Source: Anadara kagoshimensis
Lineage: Eukaryota > Mollusca > Bivalvia > Arcoida > Arcidae
Length of the DNA stretch: 64,000 nt
Reading direction: 5' to 3'
NCBI GenBank assembly: GCA_021292105.1
Contig: CM037874.1
Span: 56,367,539 to 56,431,538 of the forward strand
Below, in pieces: positions 34,241-45,920 of this stretch; the stretch's first letter is position 1; each line of letters begins with the position of its first letter. Position numbers and translations under genes: made by a program. The notes below the pieces were generated by a model, which had not been told where the DNA came from, made no database searches, and saw nothing but the letters and a program-made list of their open reading frames with translations.

Positions 34241-35576
34241 CAAATACTTGTAATAAATGTTCCGCCCTCGATCAGCCGCCATTTTTAATTTGCCTGTATG
34301 GTGTTCACCGTGCCGATGTATTTATTTCATCAATTTTTCTAAACTACGGTAAATAAAATATCAGAAATTTATTTATAAATTAATATGTCCTTTGTAAATA
34401 GGAAGAATTTAAATGTTTATTATACTTCCACGAACAAAAAATACAGTAGACTTATATCGAGTGTAGATGATATCAAAATAATGTACATTGAATGGGAAAA
34501 ACTGTAATGGTTTATTTTATCCATATCGAATATTTCGTAGGATAATATTTTCTTTGATCCATGGCTAATATTTTACAGGTAAATATTGTTCATATACAAT
34601 ATTTTAAGGATAAGCCATGACATTTATTTCGCCGGATAGATTTTGCCATGAAAGTATATCCTCGCGGACACATTTTCACCCAGATAAAATTATCGATTAC
34701 GTAACCACTTGGCTGTGATGACTGTATGAACCTTGAACGCTTGATTTACACTATCCCGCGGATACTCCAAACCCATATTTTCTGACTTGCTATGGTAGAT
34801 ATATATGCTGTATAATTAAATATAGTTATTATTTTACCATGTTTCACAGTTCAATTGTTATGCAATGTTTGTTCACGTGTCCTCTTATATAATTAGTTAA
34901 GATACATAATTATGTAACTACATGTATATCACATATAATGGGGATAACAATAAATGGTTATGATGACAGTAAAATACAGGTAAATTATAGGTAAAATTAC
35001 AGGTAAAACACCCTTGAATAGGCCCCTTAATCCCCATCTCTCATGAGGTTAGGCATTTGGGGACATGTGATTAATTATACTAATTACTTTTTTAAATTAT
35101 CACAGATCATGCAGCAGGCGTGTTCATCGTTAAATTTAGTTTCTTGCTTTCCAGAACGGATGCTTCGTCGGTTAGATCACAATTACTGGCACTAGTGGTT
35201 GACATTACATAACCATCTACTACTTTCCCGGTAAAAACGATAAATTACACATGTTGTTGCTAATATATAAACAAGGATTGCGCGTTGTCAAAAGATGAAA
35301 ATATGGTAACATATAACACTGTACACATCGTAGATGGGATCAACCTTGCTTTGAACGCCACTGTATTAAATATCGTGGATGGAACCGATATGATAATTGT
35401 TTTTTTTTCACACGAAAATCCAAAAGAGCGACCGGTCATAAATTAATGATTGTAAAGTAACGCTCCGACTGATGATTAAATGTGTTATGATCATGGCCCT
35501 CTTCTACGATTATAAAACCTTCCAGTATTGACAAATTTTATAAACGTTCGTTTGTGGAAAAAAAATTTCGATTGAC

Positions 35577-35629
<53 letters not shown>

Positions 35630-36018
35630 ATACTAAAATCAGGTCAGGAAATACATTTTTATTAGATCCAAGGATCTTCACATGAAGACGATAGTGCAGA
35701 AAGATTTACTAGTTTTACTTGATGAAATGGTGGTTTATTTATTTATTAATTTATTTAAATACAAATTTATTAACCGCGAAGTCATAAAATAAGATATATT
35801 AAATCATGACAGTTTAAAACTGATGTGTGTAATTTAAAGATGCTGTAGTCTTCTCTCCATCACTAACCCCCTCTCCCTCTATAATATTTATTTATTTATT
35901 TACTTGAATTCAAAGATACGGTAGTCTTCTCTCCGTCAATAACCCCCTCTCTATTTATTTATTTATTTGAATACACACGGGTATTTAATGGTAAAAGTTG
36001 TCATATCATGCATATTAC
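34241..36018. other. CACTA interior, left, no gene
   Basis: AT-rich with no ORF above 60 residues beyond the TIR. Contains a (TC)n run at 35580-35626, and two similar blocks near 35845 and 35915 (TAGTCTTCTCTCCNTCA, AACCCCCTCTC) that look like a local duplication. Confidence 0.5.
35580..35626. repeat. (TC)n microsatellite
   Basis: About 23 TC units. Confidence 0.95.
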
Positions 36019-36209
36019 CAGGTCTGGGATCAGCCCGAAACGGGGGATCTCCCGATCGGGGGACATTCAAAGGGAGGTAATTCTCCCGGATGTTAAACGC
36101 GAGTACACAGGAGAGTTCCACTGATCGCGAGTAATACTACCTTATGTAAACTTCCGGTAGATTATGCATATAAACTAGTGGTTGTCAATAAAGCTTGCTA
36201 CAAACAAAA

Positions 36210-36308
36210 ATGGCAGACGTATCGGCAGTGTTTTCCGATGATGGTATGGTCGATGCTATAATCGACGAATTATTAAATGAAGATAATGGACAAGTTTTTT
36301 TTAAATAA
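36210..36308 (+). pseudogene. Possible first exon of a lost transposase gene
   Basis: A 32-residue frame MADVSAVFSDDG ... IIDELLNEDNGQ with an AACAAAAATGG start context, about 190 bases inside the left TIR. TATAAAC lies about 40 bases upstream. Acidic start peptides like this occur on transposase first exons. A GT at 36294-36295, after the NGQ codons, could be a splice donor. No downstream exon is recognizable, so the coding part was probably deleted. Function is not assignable. Confidence 0.35.
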
Positions 36309-36825
36309 ACGCAAATTGATTTGTAATTTTAATTCAATTTAAATCATTTTAATACACTATTTTCTCTTGTTTTTCGATAGTTTAATTGGTAATTTTAATA
36401 CTTTATTTTCTTTTTAATTAGCAATTTTAACTCAATTTAAAACATTTTAATACATTATTTTATCTTGTTTTTCGATAGTTTTTGTAATTTTAAGACAATA
36501 TGTTCTCTTGTTTTCTGATGATTTAGTTGAACACAAATTTATTAGTAATTTTAACTCTGTTGTTTTTTATCCGAATTATCTGGCTTTATTTTACAGATTT
36601 TAACTTTTAACCCCCCCCCCCCATAATTAAACTTAAAAACCAATTCTTGTGGTTGCAAATGAACTGTTACAAACGTTTTTGTGCCTTTTTTAAATTCATA
36701 TAAAATCGGTTATGCCAATTGATTTTTTTATTCAATACACTAATGTGAATAGAGTAACACAATCAGAAGCCCTCGGCCAACCGCTAAAAATTAAAACAAT
36801 AGGTTCCTATTGTGTAACAATTACA

Positions 36826-36830
36826 TAATA

Positions 36831-36878
<48 letters not shown>

Positions 36879-36895
36879 TAATAATAATAATAAAA
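36826..36895. repeat. (AAT)n microsatellite
   Basis: About twenty AAT units with minor interruptions. Confidence 0.95.
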
Positions 36896-38087
36896 ATATT
36901 AATAAATTTTATTATAGTCTCATTATGATATATACAACATATAGAACATTATAAGCACACATAAAATATATAAATATGCCACTCTTAAAAGAGTTATAAG
37001 AGACTGTAATTATAGAAACTTTAAAACAAAAAACCTTATTAAAAGCATGTCATATACATGTAATTACAGGTGTGATGCCATGGGTTTAGCTTGGAGTGTC
37101 TCTGTTGTGTTTCCTAGGTCTACTTTCGTTGATGGCTTCTATGCGAAAGTTTTTTTTGACAACTGGCCAGCTGTTAAAACAACTACTCATTTCGGAGTCA
37201 TTATAAAGCATTTTGATGCGATAATTAAACCTGATTAACTTCCACTATTCTGTTGTTTCGTTATTGTTTGTGCTTACTGCAATTCTTTCAGTTCTTGATT
37301 TTTTAGATGGGCTAGCCATATTTTGTACATCATTCTCCAAATTTAAACATGTTTAAAAGTTCGTCCTATCATTTTGTAATATTTACGATAATTAACTTTG
37401 ATTGTACCTCCCTTTACACATCTGTACAAGGTAAAACAACAATCCTTTCAGTAATTCTGTACCCGTAACTACGGTTTAATTTTATCTGTAGTTTTTTAAC
37501 CGGAAGTACGTTTTTGAGAGTCTATAACTTTCGTTCCGCACGATAAATTTTTTTTCCGCACGACAGATCGTTAGAAAAATATGTTTACTATTACTCCACA
37601 AAATTTCAAGCCCCCGAACCTAGAAATGAAACCCCGCGGCCGTTTTTAAGAAAGGTATATCATTTTAGGTCGATTTTCAGCCCGTTTCTATGCAAACAAA
37701 TGTAATGCGCATGCGCGATGTTATAGTCACAGAAACGCTTAGACGCTTTATCCCCCGAACGGGCGATTTCAATTTATCCCCCGTTTCGGGCTGATCCCAG
37801 ACCTGATTACTACTATTGGGAACAGAGATTGGGAAGAAGATTACCTCGGTAAGTTTCCATTCAAATAAATCTAGGTAATTAATGAGATTAACACCATACC
37901 GGTAAATTTGTCACGTGGACTATACCATTCGTCTGCCACGGTTAAAGGGTTTTGAATTTGCTTCCGTTATCAATAGTTACGTAAGTTGTTGGTGAAGTAT
38001 GCCGATGGTAATTAATTAGTAACCGTGATATGTTTATTATACTTAATTTACACCTTCCTAATTTTAACGACTAGTAGTCAAACTGTC

Positions 38088-38138
38088 ACTATTGAAATAA
38101 TTAATTGTTTGAATCCCGGACCTGTGTTTGATTGATCA

Positions 38139-38141
<3 letters not shown>
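38088..38141. repeat. Short dispersed repeat GAATCCCGGACCTGTG
   Basis: TTTGAATCCCGGACCTGTG followed by TTGATTGATCATTAA occurs here and again at 38808-38846, just before a SINE. The GAATCCCGG is B-box like; probably two SINE scraps. Confidence 0.45.
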
Positions 38142-38226
<85 letters not shown>

Positions 38227-38230
38227 ATAT
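38138..38230. repeat. (AAAT)n microsatellite
   Basis: About 22 AAAT units. Confidence 0.95.
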
Positions 38231-38847
38231 TTGTTTGTTGTCTGAAAATATTATAATGAAAGAATTTTCAATTTAAACATATCAGGGGCGGATCCAGAGT
38301 CTTGTTGAAAGGGGGGGGCACAAGTTCGCACCGAAAACGCGAAGTCCTAGGAAGGTCTGGGGGCATGTTTCCCCTTAAAAATTTACTTTTCATTACATAT
38401 GATGCGATTTCCTGCATCTAGAACCCTGCCGTAACTCCTTCTTACCTTACATTCAAGGTGGATGTAAGCGAGTTAAAGAACTAATCAGCCTTTTTCAAAA
38501 AATTAACATTGACGGCAGACTGACAGGAGTCTATAGTGTCAATGAGTCAGAAACTGTACTGTCGAAATTCGTCGCTGTCGGTAACTTGCCGTGTCAGTCT
38601 CTTTATCTGTCGAGGTGTAGTCGTGCAACGCATTTCCAGAAGAAAGGTTGTTGGCCCCTTGGAAATGGTAGATCGATAAGTCGATCCTTCTGAGGGATAC
38701 CAGTGTTTTGATTTAAATTGGTCGATAATGGATGGACGTGATCTGGTGGTCAGGGTGATTCAGTCGGGTTGATAAACTTCACGCGGCTCATGAGTGGAAA
38801 AATATTTGTTTGAATCCCGGACCTGTGGCTGATTGATCATTAATTAA

Positions 38848-39155
38848 GGGGGTTTAACGTCCAAGTCAGGAATATTTCACTTTTATCGAGACGTCACCAG
38901 CTACAGGTGTAGGTGCAGAATAATTTACCTGTGCTTTGCGCTGGTGGCATTATGAGTAAGGATTTTTCACCGTGCCATACCTGCGGTGACAAGGGCCTCG
39001 GTTTTTAAGGTTTGTCCGAAAGACCCGCTTTCATTTCTAATGCCGAGCGAACAGTCACTACCATTTTTCAAGTCTTGGGTCAGACCGAGGGACAAAACCT
39101 GCGACCTCAAATTTACAGAGCGAGCACTCTACCAATTATGCTGGCTGCTACCGAA
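38848..39155 (-). mobile_element. tRNA-derived SINE, TTAACGTCCCAGTCA family
   Basis: GGTTTAACGTCCAAGTCAGG, TTCACTTTTATCGAGACGTC, ACAGTCACTACC and, on the minus strand, the tRNA head AATTGGTAGAGTGCTCGCTC. Nested inside the hAT-like element. Confidence 0.7.
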
Positions 39156-39283
39156 GTGGTAGGTCTCCTACCTCTCCTATACCTTCAAGTGAATGTTATT
39201 ATATTATTAGTTTTAAAATGAATAATTAGTCAGTTTCAGCATTGTGTATTAAAGGTGTGTCATGCGGATACCATACTACTTAT

Positions 39284-39400
39284 ATACTATTTTTTGAATT
39301 TGATATAAAAAATACATTCAAAAAATGTCATTCCATGACATGGACAATACCGTTTTTTGAATGTAGTTTTTGATTAAATTTAAAAAAATGGTATATCACA
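39284..39400. mobile_element. Palindromic MITE, GTCATATACCATT family, compound copy
   Basis: TATACTATTTTTTGAATTTG, AATACATTCAAAAAATGTCA, and then a second hairpin ACCGTTTTTTGAATGTAGTT to AAAAAAATGGTATATCAC. Confidence 0.6.
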
Positions 39401-39612
39401 GGTGCGACACACAAAAATTCCGTCATCAGAAAATAGCACTGATCATTTTAGATGGATTAGTTTCATATAACCGATAAACAGACGAATAGACTGAATTTTG
39501 TCATTTGAACCAATTTAATTTTTTAATGCATAAAATGTGGGGCTTTTATTAGCGCTATAAAAGTATACAAAAATGATAATCGTGTGCTAAAAAATGTAAT
39601 ATTCTGAATTAG

Positions 39613-39641
<29 letters not shown>
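39613..39641. repeat. (TC)n microsatellite
   Basis: About 14 CT units. Confidence 0.95.
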
Positions 39642-39643
<2 letters not shown>

Positions 39644-40064
39644 GGTCATGTCCTTTGGTTTGAACAGTCAAATTAAATAATTCACGTATGATTGATGAAA
39701 TCACATGCTTTATGGAATCTTTCCTCGAAGAAGAATTACGCTTGGAGTATTGATAACGATCATGTTTAAAATTCAGTCTTTTTGACAAGACCGAAGTCTC
39801 TTAATTAGTATTCCTAATTAACGTCATCTACTGATTTCTTTCATGCCTCAGCGATCAGGTAAATAACATTATCACTTAAGACTGGTCAGTACTACCTGAA
39901 TTCTTTCATGCCTCAGCGAACTGGCACATTACATCATCACCTGATAGCAATTTACTACCTGTACGCAGATAATTAACCAGTACCATTAATTAACTGGTCC
40001 ACTGGTTGAGTGACAATTTGCGGTGTGAGAGACAATCCCCCAACCCCCGCTGGATCCGCCACTG

Positions 40065-40587
40065 CATATTTGTTGAAATTAACTTTTTAAGTGATGCATG
40101 TGGATATAAATGGTAGGCATATGAATGAATGAAGCAGTTTATTTTATTTTATCCACATACCTGTATCAGTTTATCATAGGTATAATGTCATATTTTTACG
40201 TAAAAACCTGTTTTTTTTAATAAAAGTTAAATAGCCCCAAAATCTTATTAAATAATTTTTTTATATTACCCTCTTTATCTATATTGAAAATTTAAAAATT
40301 TCAAACGTAAAAAGTCCCAAAATCTCTAAAATTACTCAAAAACATCAAACTTATACTTTTTCATGATATGAGGAATAAATTATTGTTTTTAATATTTCAA
40401 AACTTTATTAAGAAATTAAAATTAATCCTTCATAAATCTTTGTTAGCTTCAGTCAGAGACATATATATGTCTCTGCTTCAGCATGGTATCAACACGATAC
40501 ATCCGCGCATGCGCACACGCGTTCGTACGGAAAGCCTCTGTATGAAAGGATGTCGACTGCTGTCGAGCTTAGTGATAGATAGTTTTA
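40065..40587. other. CACTA interior, right, no gene
   Basis: AT-rich. The 83-residue frame at 40368-40619 runs into the TIR and has no recognizable domain. Confidence 0.5.
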
Positions 40588-41030
40588 GGTATTTTTTTCC
40601 CCTTACACAGTTTTCTTGAAAGTGCGGCTATTTGCACGTTGGTGAAAAACGACAAAATGGCGCGAATTGAAAATTTAAATTTTTTAAAATACTTTACCGT
40701 AATAATTGGACATTTTCCGGAATAATAAGTCAAAATCCGAAATAATTAGGCAAAATCCGAAATAATTAGACAAAATCCGGAATAATCAGACAAAATCCGG
40801 AATCTTTAGATTCCGGAAAATTTACCGTAAAAAATATAGCCTTATTATTCCGGATTTTGACCGATTATTCCGGATTTTGTCTGATTATTCCGGATTTTGC
40901 CTAATTATTTCGGATTTTGACTTATTATTCCGGATTTTCGTCTTAAGATTCCGGATATTTCCAAACATTACGGAAAGTGTCTAACTATTCCGGAATTTCG
41001 CAATTATTCCGGTAAAACCCCCTTCTAGTG
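40588..41030 (-). repeat. CACTA right terminal inverted repeat with 20-bp subterminal array
   Basis: Inverse copy of 33797-34240, including the GCGCGAATTG block at the inner edge, the inverted half-array (AATCCGAAATAATTAGNCAA units) and nine outer units of ATTATTCCGGATTTTGNCTG type. Scattered single-base differences show that the two arms have aged since insertion. Confidence 0.85.
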
Positions 41031-41206
41031 TATATTGCTGCATAGGAAAGGAAAGATGGCAATAGAAAGTTATCACGTTTGTCGTAAGTTTCAACTGTAC
41101 CTTTTGTGGGCGTCATAATTGGGGTATACATTAAGTAAGTCTAAATATGATGCAGAACTTGAGGAGGAATCAGTCGTATTTTTTATTTCAAGCTCACTAG
41201 TAAAAT
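41031..41206 (-). mobile_element. PLE continuation after the CACTA insertion
   Basis: TATATTGCTGCATAGGAAAG through AAGCTCACTAG is collinear with 51957-52122. The PLE copy is then truncated at its own 5' side near 41206, before the RT core. Confidence 0.8.
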
Positions 41207-41470
41207 ATTTCATTGTTTTGTGTTACAAGCTACATATAGCGTTTTAGCAATAAAGGTAACGTTTTCTAGTTACCAATTATTCGAGACCAAAGAACATTTG
41301 TACTTCAGATTATATCCAATATGTTTATTTTACCCAGATTGTTTATTTTTATAACACTTTGTGTATCGGATGTGTAAACATCACCTTGAGATTGTTTATT
41401 TTTAGCTCTCTATTCTTTATATTTATCTTTACGAGTCATCTTTGTTTACTGCTTAAGTTCACAGTATATA

Positions 41471-41696
41471 CTGTACAGACCTGTCGAAAAGTTAAACACA
41501 GAACTAACGAAAAGAGAGTCAAATTTCTGCTACCTAGAGGCCGAGCTATGGATATCCTATGGTTTAAAAAACGGATAGTTACCAGCTGTCCTAAAGCTCT
41601 GTAGATACCGGTTAAGCTAACACTAGGTCGAAATGAGGTGCACAAATGGCTCAAATTCGTGAGCTTAGTGTTATAGTTTCGACATGTCTGTACTCT
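41471..41696. mobile_element. TIR-MITE, ACAGACCTGTCGAAAG family
   Basis: Ends CTGTACAGACCTGTCGAAAA and the inverse TAGTTTCGACATGTCTGTAC, TA-flanked on the left. No coding capacity. Confidence 0.7.
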
Positions 41697-41699
41697 GGC

Positions 41700-42177
41700 T
41701 TCTTGTTTATAACACATTGGCTTTGATGTTACTTAGATAAAACCCATCTTGAAGACGCCATTTGCTCTTTTTATAAACTTTAAAAACTATATATTTTTTT
41801 GAATATACCATTTTCGTGAAAATAGAATTGAATAATAATTATAAGTCGATCAGTTTATTTCGAGGAAAAGGTACATAACAACACTAAATGCATGAGGTTG
41901 TTTGTACTGACTCTATTTGCTAAATTGTAATTTGCATTGTTTATCAGAAATCATTAGAAATAAATAAATAAATAAATAAATAATCGAAACATTTACACGC
42001 CGCAACAGTTGTCGGGATTTAAAATTTGTTACAATATTGACTGTTAAAACATATACTTGGCAGCAACCATAACAACCAACAAGACCACAAAACATGCACA
42101 TTGTACGTTATTGATATAAACGACGAAACAAGAGAAAAAATTACAAACACATATTGGGAAAGTTGGATAAAATTTCA
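41700..42177. other. Intergenic, nothing supported
   Basis: AT-rich with a short AAAT run at 41960-41983. Confidence 0.45.
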
Positions 42178-42219
42178 CATACCATTTTTTGAATTTATCC
42201 AAAAAATGTTATATGACAA
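42178..42219. mobile_element. Palindromic MITE, GTCATATACCATT family, minimal copy
   Basis: CATACCATTTTTTGAATTTA then TCCAAAAAATGTTATATGAC: a 42-bp hairpin, the shortest form seen. Confidence 0.6.
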
Positions 42220-42861
42220 TTATATAAAATCCGATTCTTGAAGGACACTGGAATAAATTTCAAATGTTCTCGTAAGGGATTTTGGTTAAAGCATACAGTT
42301 ACATAATATTTCTGTAAATACAAATAAAATAAAATAATAAACTTACTTTAAAACCTTAAATAGCTTGTACATGTATTTATTCATCGGGGACATCCCAAGG
42401 TTTCTTAAAACCACAAGCGACTGATCACGGAACCACAACTTGACAAACATGTTTTCTTCAACGAAACAACTCCTTCTACATCTGAAATCAAATTGTGACT
42501 ATTTTAAGCCCAGTAGCGGTTATATTAATGTTCATTTTGAAAAATAATTTAATTTTATTTCACAGAAGGAATATAAAAGTTAATTTTGGATCGTATTTAT
42601 AATTATTTCCTTTTCAGCTTTCTAATATTAGATTAAATTGGAATTTTCTCGGGACATGTGTTATTTTTCCGTTTGAATCATGCACATAATTAATTACACA
42701 CAGGTAGTCCATAGTAAGGTTACAATGTCCTTATATTGGTATTATTACTATAATTAAATCTGGATTATTTATATCGAGATATTAACTAGTCCATAGACTG
42801 TCCCAGAATGGTGTTCTTGTTAGGAAATAATCCACATCTTTTTGGAGGCCAAAATCATCTA
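42220..42861. other. Intergenic, nothing supported
   Basis: AT-rich unassigned sequence. Confidence 0.45.
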
Positions 42862-43064
42862 ATTTACAGGCCTGTCGAACGTTTATCACTGAGCTAACGA
42901 ATAAGTGCCGAATTCGGCAGCTCATCTTGGCCCATCGTAAGCTATATTTTTCTAACATTTTAGCAGATGACATCTACCTCTCGGCAGCTTTTTTATCCAC
43001 TGGCTATCTATATCACGGCTACTGTACTTCGACACAGTGTTAAACTTTCGACATGTATATACTG
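42862..43064. mobile_element. TIR-MITE, ACAGACCTGTCGAAAG family
   Basis: Ends ACAGGCCTGTCGAACG and the inverse AACTTTCGACATGTATATAC. Internal GAATTCGGCAGCTCATCTTG and TCGGCAGC motifs match siblings at 20555 and 47020. Confidence 0.7.
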
Positions 43065-44235
43065 TATGTTATTCAAAGTCTATTTAGTTTTTAAGAGGCC
43101 AAATTAAATAATTAAACTAGTCCAAATAATTTTTGATGAATTCGATTTTCTGTAGTGATAAAAAGTCGGGTTTACTTATCAGATGTCTATAAGTACAGGC
43201 CAATCTTCCCTTTGACCTGACTCAGATTTTAATTAAAAGTAAATACATGTGACACGTGTGAAAATGAACATTTATTATGGCTTACATCTGTACATGTATG
43301 TTGTGTACACTTTGGTCATATTAATATGAATCCATTAGTTAGCTGTTTAATTTATTTGTAAAGAGAGAAAAATAATAAACTACACTTTTATTATAATAAT
43401 AATAATTGTAATTGATGACAAAAGCTCTTCCACAACCCGGACATTTTTAACTCTGCTTATGGCTACCAGGAAACATTTTACTAGGCGGAGGACTTAATAG
43501 TAGTAATAATAATAATAATAATAAAAAAGAACTGAGTGAGATTGCACATAATATGGAGCGATGTACTGCCAGAAATAAATCTCGTCACGGATTCATACTT
43601 GTACATGTAGCTAAATGATTGCTGATACGGCGTAAGACAATCATCCGGGCCATACCTATGACTCGGGTATATTTTTCCAATTTTTTGTTGCTTTTGTATT
43701 GTTAGTAGGGATCTTTGTCTGCGAATGATCTAAAGCACCGCCATACTTTCCGCGGTCTTTCTCATCCCCTAAGGACGAGTTGTTGGAAATTAATGTTTGC
43801 TTTGCTGAATGTCACAGGAATGGATTGGTGTATTCACTTTTCCCTTTTTCACATGTGGAATAAACTATTATTGGTATCATTATTTCTTTTATTTAAGAAT
43901 GGGGTAGAAAAGTTCTAAAACTGGACAGGTTGTGTATTGAGACTAAAAAAAAAGAATTTTCTGTTTCAAAATTTAGACTCAGTTGTTAGGTTCTAATAGT
44001 CACTAACCTGTGTTCAGTACATTTTATAACTCCACATTTTTACACCTAAATCCATTACCGTATTTTGCAATATTTTACGTTTATTAAAATGCCACAAATT
44101 GAAATCTTCAGCTCAATTTATTTAACCCAATAAAATGAATTAATTTATATCAGTGTTCATTATGTTTCAATTTTGTTAATTGTATTGAAACGAAGCAATT
44201 TAATCTCGTGATTTGGATTTTTTCTCATCTATGTT
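43065..44235. other. Intergenic, nothing supported
   Basis: AT-rich; short AAT runs near 43400 and 43505. The 67-residue frame at 43715-43918 has no recognizable domain. Confidence 0.45.
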
Positions 44236-44437
44236 CAGTACAGACCTGTCGAAAGTTTAACACTAAGCTTACGAATCATGAAGTGCTGAATCATCAGTTC
44301 ATCTCGATCCCACGTTAGCTGTGTTTCGACAGTTACTATCTCTAGTCCACTAGCTACCTACATCTCGGTAGCTCGGCAGCTAAACTTTCGTCTCATTTTC
44401 CTTGACTCATTGTTAAACTCTCAGTAGGTCTGTACTG
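44236..44437. mobile_element. TIR-MITE, ACAGACCTGTCGAAAG family
   Basis: Ends CAGTACAGACCTGTCGAAAG and the inverse AAACTCTCAGTAGGTCTGTA, with TA after the right end. Confidence 0.75.
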
Positions 44438-44676
44438 TATAGATGGCATACGTATCAGATTTGATATTATAATGAATTTTTGTCGGATTTCTTAAATGAC
44501 ATATTTGTTTATGTATATACAATTCGCTTGATATAATATTCCAATCATACCGAAGTAATCTATCTGTAACAAAAGGTTTATTTATAATTCTTAAACTTAA
44601 ACAGGAGGTATTTACCCTTTCAGAGCACCAAATATAAATGAAGTTTTTGATTTCGAAGATGATGCAAGTACGTTTA

Positions 44677-44855
44677 CAGTCCAACCTGCCTTAAAAGCCA
44701 CCTCTATATAAGGATCACCTGCTTATAAAGGCCAGTGAATTATCATTCGAATTGCTCTTTATTCATATTCTGTGAACCTGTATACAAAGACCATCTGTCC
44801 ATAAAAGCCACTTTTACTGGTATCCTTGGGTGGCCTTTATAGACAGGTTGGACTG
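44677..44855. mobile_element. TIR-MITE, CAGTCCAACCTGCCTTAAAG family
   Basis: TA-flanked; ends CAGTCCAACCTGCCTTAAAA and the inverse TAGACAGGTTGGACTG. Internal TATAAAGGCCA words. Confidence 0.78.
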
Positions 44856-45400
44856 TATGTATATCGCCTTCCTTAACAATGTAAATTACCGTTGTGTCGC
44901 ATTTATTTATTTACTTGTTTATTTTCTCATATGTCGTCGAATGAATTCATTTGGAAAATCAAAGTTTATATTGAAAACGTATTTTAAACTAGTATATAGT
45001 AAAATCTCTTTAAAGCACATGTTGGATCTAAAAGTTCCTTGAAATATACATATATATTAGACATTTGTCGGAAAAAGATTGTTTTATATTTTCTTTCCGA
45101 TATACATAAACAACATTATAAGACCCAGAAAAAGACTATAAAAATTAATTATGAAGTTATTTCTGATGTGTCTCATATAATTATATTATTTCCTTAAATA
45201 CGTAAACACGGTCACCTGCTTTAACTAACACACAAACAAGTGCTAAAAGGTGTTTCTTTACCTTACAATGTATGTGATGGGTCTTATAGAACGAGATATG
45301 CATCCTGATGAGTACATGTCCATTTATATTATGTATAAACTTAAAGTTTTAACATATGTTTCGCCCACTGAATTATAAAAATGTTAATTTTTAAGAGATT
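44856..45400. other. Intergenic, nothing supported
   Basis: AT-rich unassigned sequence. Confidence 0.45.
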
Positions 45401-45402
45401 AC

Positions 45403-45403
45403 A

Positions 45404-45456
<53 letters not shown>

Positions 45457-45521
45457 GAAAATCATTTGTTTGACAATATCTAAAAACAAGTAAGAACATA
45501 TCACGAGAAACGAATAAATGA

Positions 45522-45563
<42 letters not shown>

Positions 45564-45634
45564 TGAAAAATAGAAAATCATTTGTTTGACAATATCTAAA
45601 AACAAGTAAGAACATATCACGAGAAACGAATTAA

Positions 45635-45703
<69 letters not shown>

Positions 45704-45782
45704 TAATATGAAAAATAGAAAATCATTTGTTTGACAATATCTAAAAACAAGTAAGAACATATCACGAGAAACGAATTAATGA

Positions 45783-45823
<41 letters not shown>

Positions 45824-45842
45824 TAATAATAATAATAGTTAA
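45403..45842. repeat. Compound (AAT)n array with three copies of a unique unit
   Basis: A unit of about 75 bases (GAAAATCATTTGTTTGACAA, TATCTAAAAACAAGTAAGAA, CATATCACGAGAAACGAA) occurs at about 45457, 45564 and 45715, separated by AAT runs of different lengths. An inverted copy with its own ATT run lies at 46180-46275. Isoleucine-rich frames here are not genes. Confidence 0.9.
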
Positions 45843-45920
45843 GTATAGTGTCAGAAATCATTAAAGTAACACATTTAAATCAGACACAAACTTACCAGCC
45901 GATGTTCAAATTATTAAGTA

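Larger units (their letters stand above)
36019..37805. mobile_element. 1.8-kb TIR element with 5-bp target duplication
   Basis: Perfect 30-bp TIRs, starting CAGGTCTGGGATCAGCCCGA, with the direct repeat ATTAC at 36014-36018 and 37806-37810. A second conserved block (CCCG, A or T, TCGGGGGA) lies just inside each TIR. CAG termini and a 5-bp duplication suggest hAT5, but the superfamily is unproven. The left side keeps a promoter-like region and a short frame starting MADVSAVFSDDG. The remainder is AT-rich with an (AAT)n at 36826-36895, so it appears to be an internal-deletion derivative. Confidence 0.8.
38283..40064. mobile_element. hAT-like element of 1.8 kb with 5-bp target duplication
   Basis: The left end is CAGGGGCGGATCCAGAG and the right end is the inverse of CAGTGGCGGATCCAGCGG, each next to CATAT (38278-38282 and 40065-40069). 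The termini match the 197-bp MITE at 8923-9119. The interior has no transposase; it carries a SINE (38848-39155), a hairpin MITE (39284-39400) and a (TC)n at 39613-39641. Confidence 0.75.
33797..41030. mobile_element. CACTA (EnSpm-like) DNA transposon, non-autonomous, 7.2 kb
   Basis: Both ends begin with CACTA (CACTAGAAGGGGTTTTACCG; right end CACTAGAAGGGGGTTTTACC on the minus strand) and are flanked by a TAT duplication at 33794-33796 and 41031-41033. CACTA termini, a 3-bp duplication and repetitive subterminal arms define the EnSpm/CACTA superfamily. The insertion splits a PLE at a position that is continuous in other PLE copies, proving a single insertion event. The interior (34240-40588) has no transposase frame; it holds two further TIR elements, a SINE, a hairpin MITE and microsatellites. 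Movement would need a transposase from elsewhere. Confidence 0.85.

Noticed and set aside
45301-45335. Another hammerhead candidate (CTGATGAGTACATG)
   Set aside because: No GAAA core or GTC with complementary stems follows within hammerhead distance.
45391-45861. Isoleucine- and leucine-rich frames
   Set aside because: AAT microsatellite translation.
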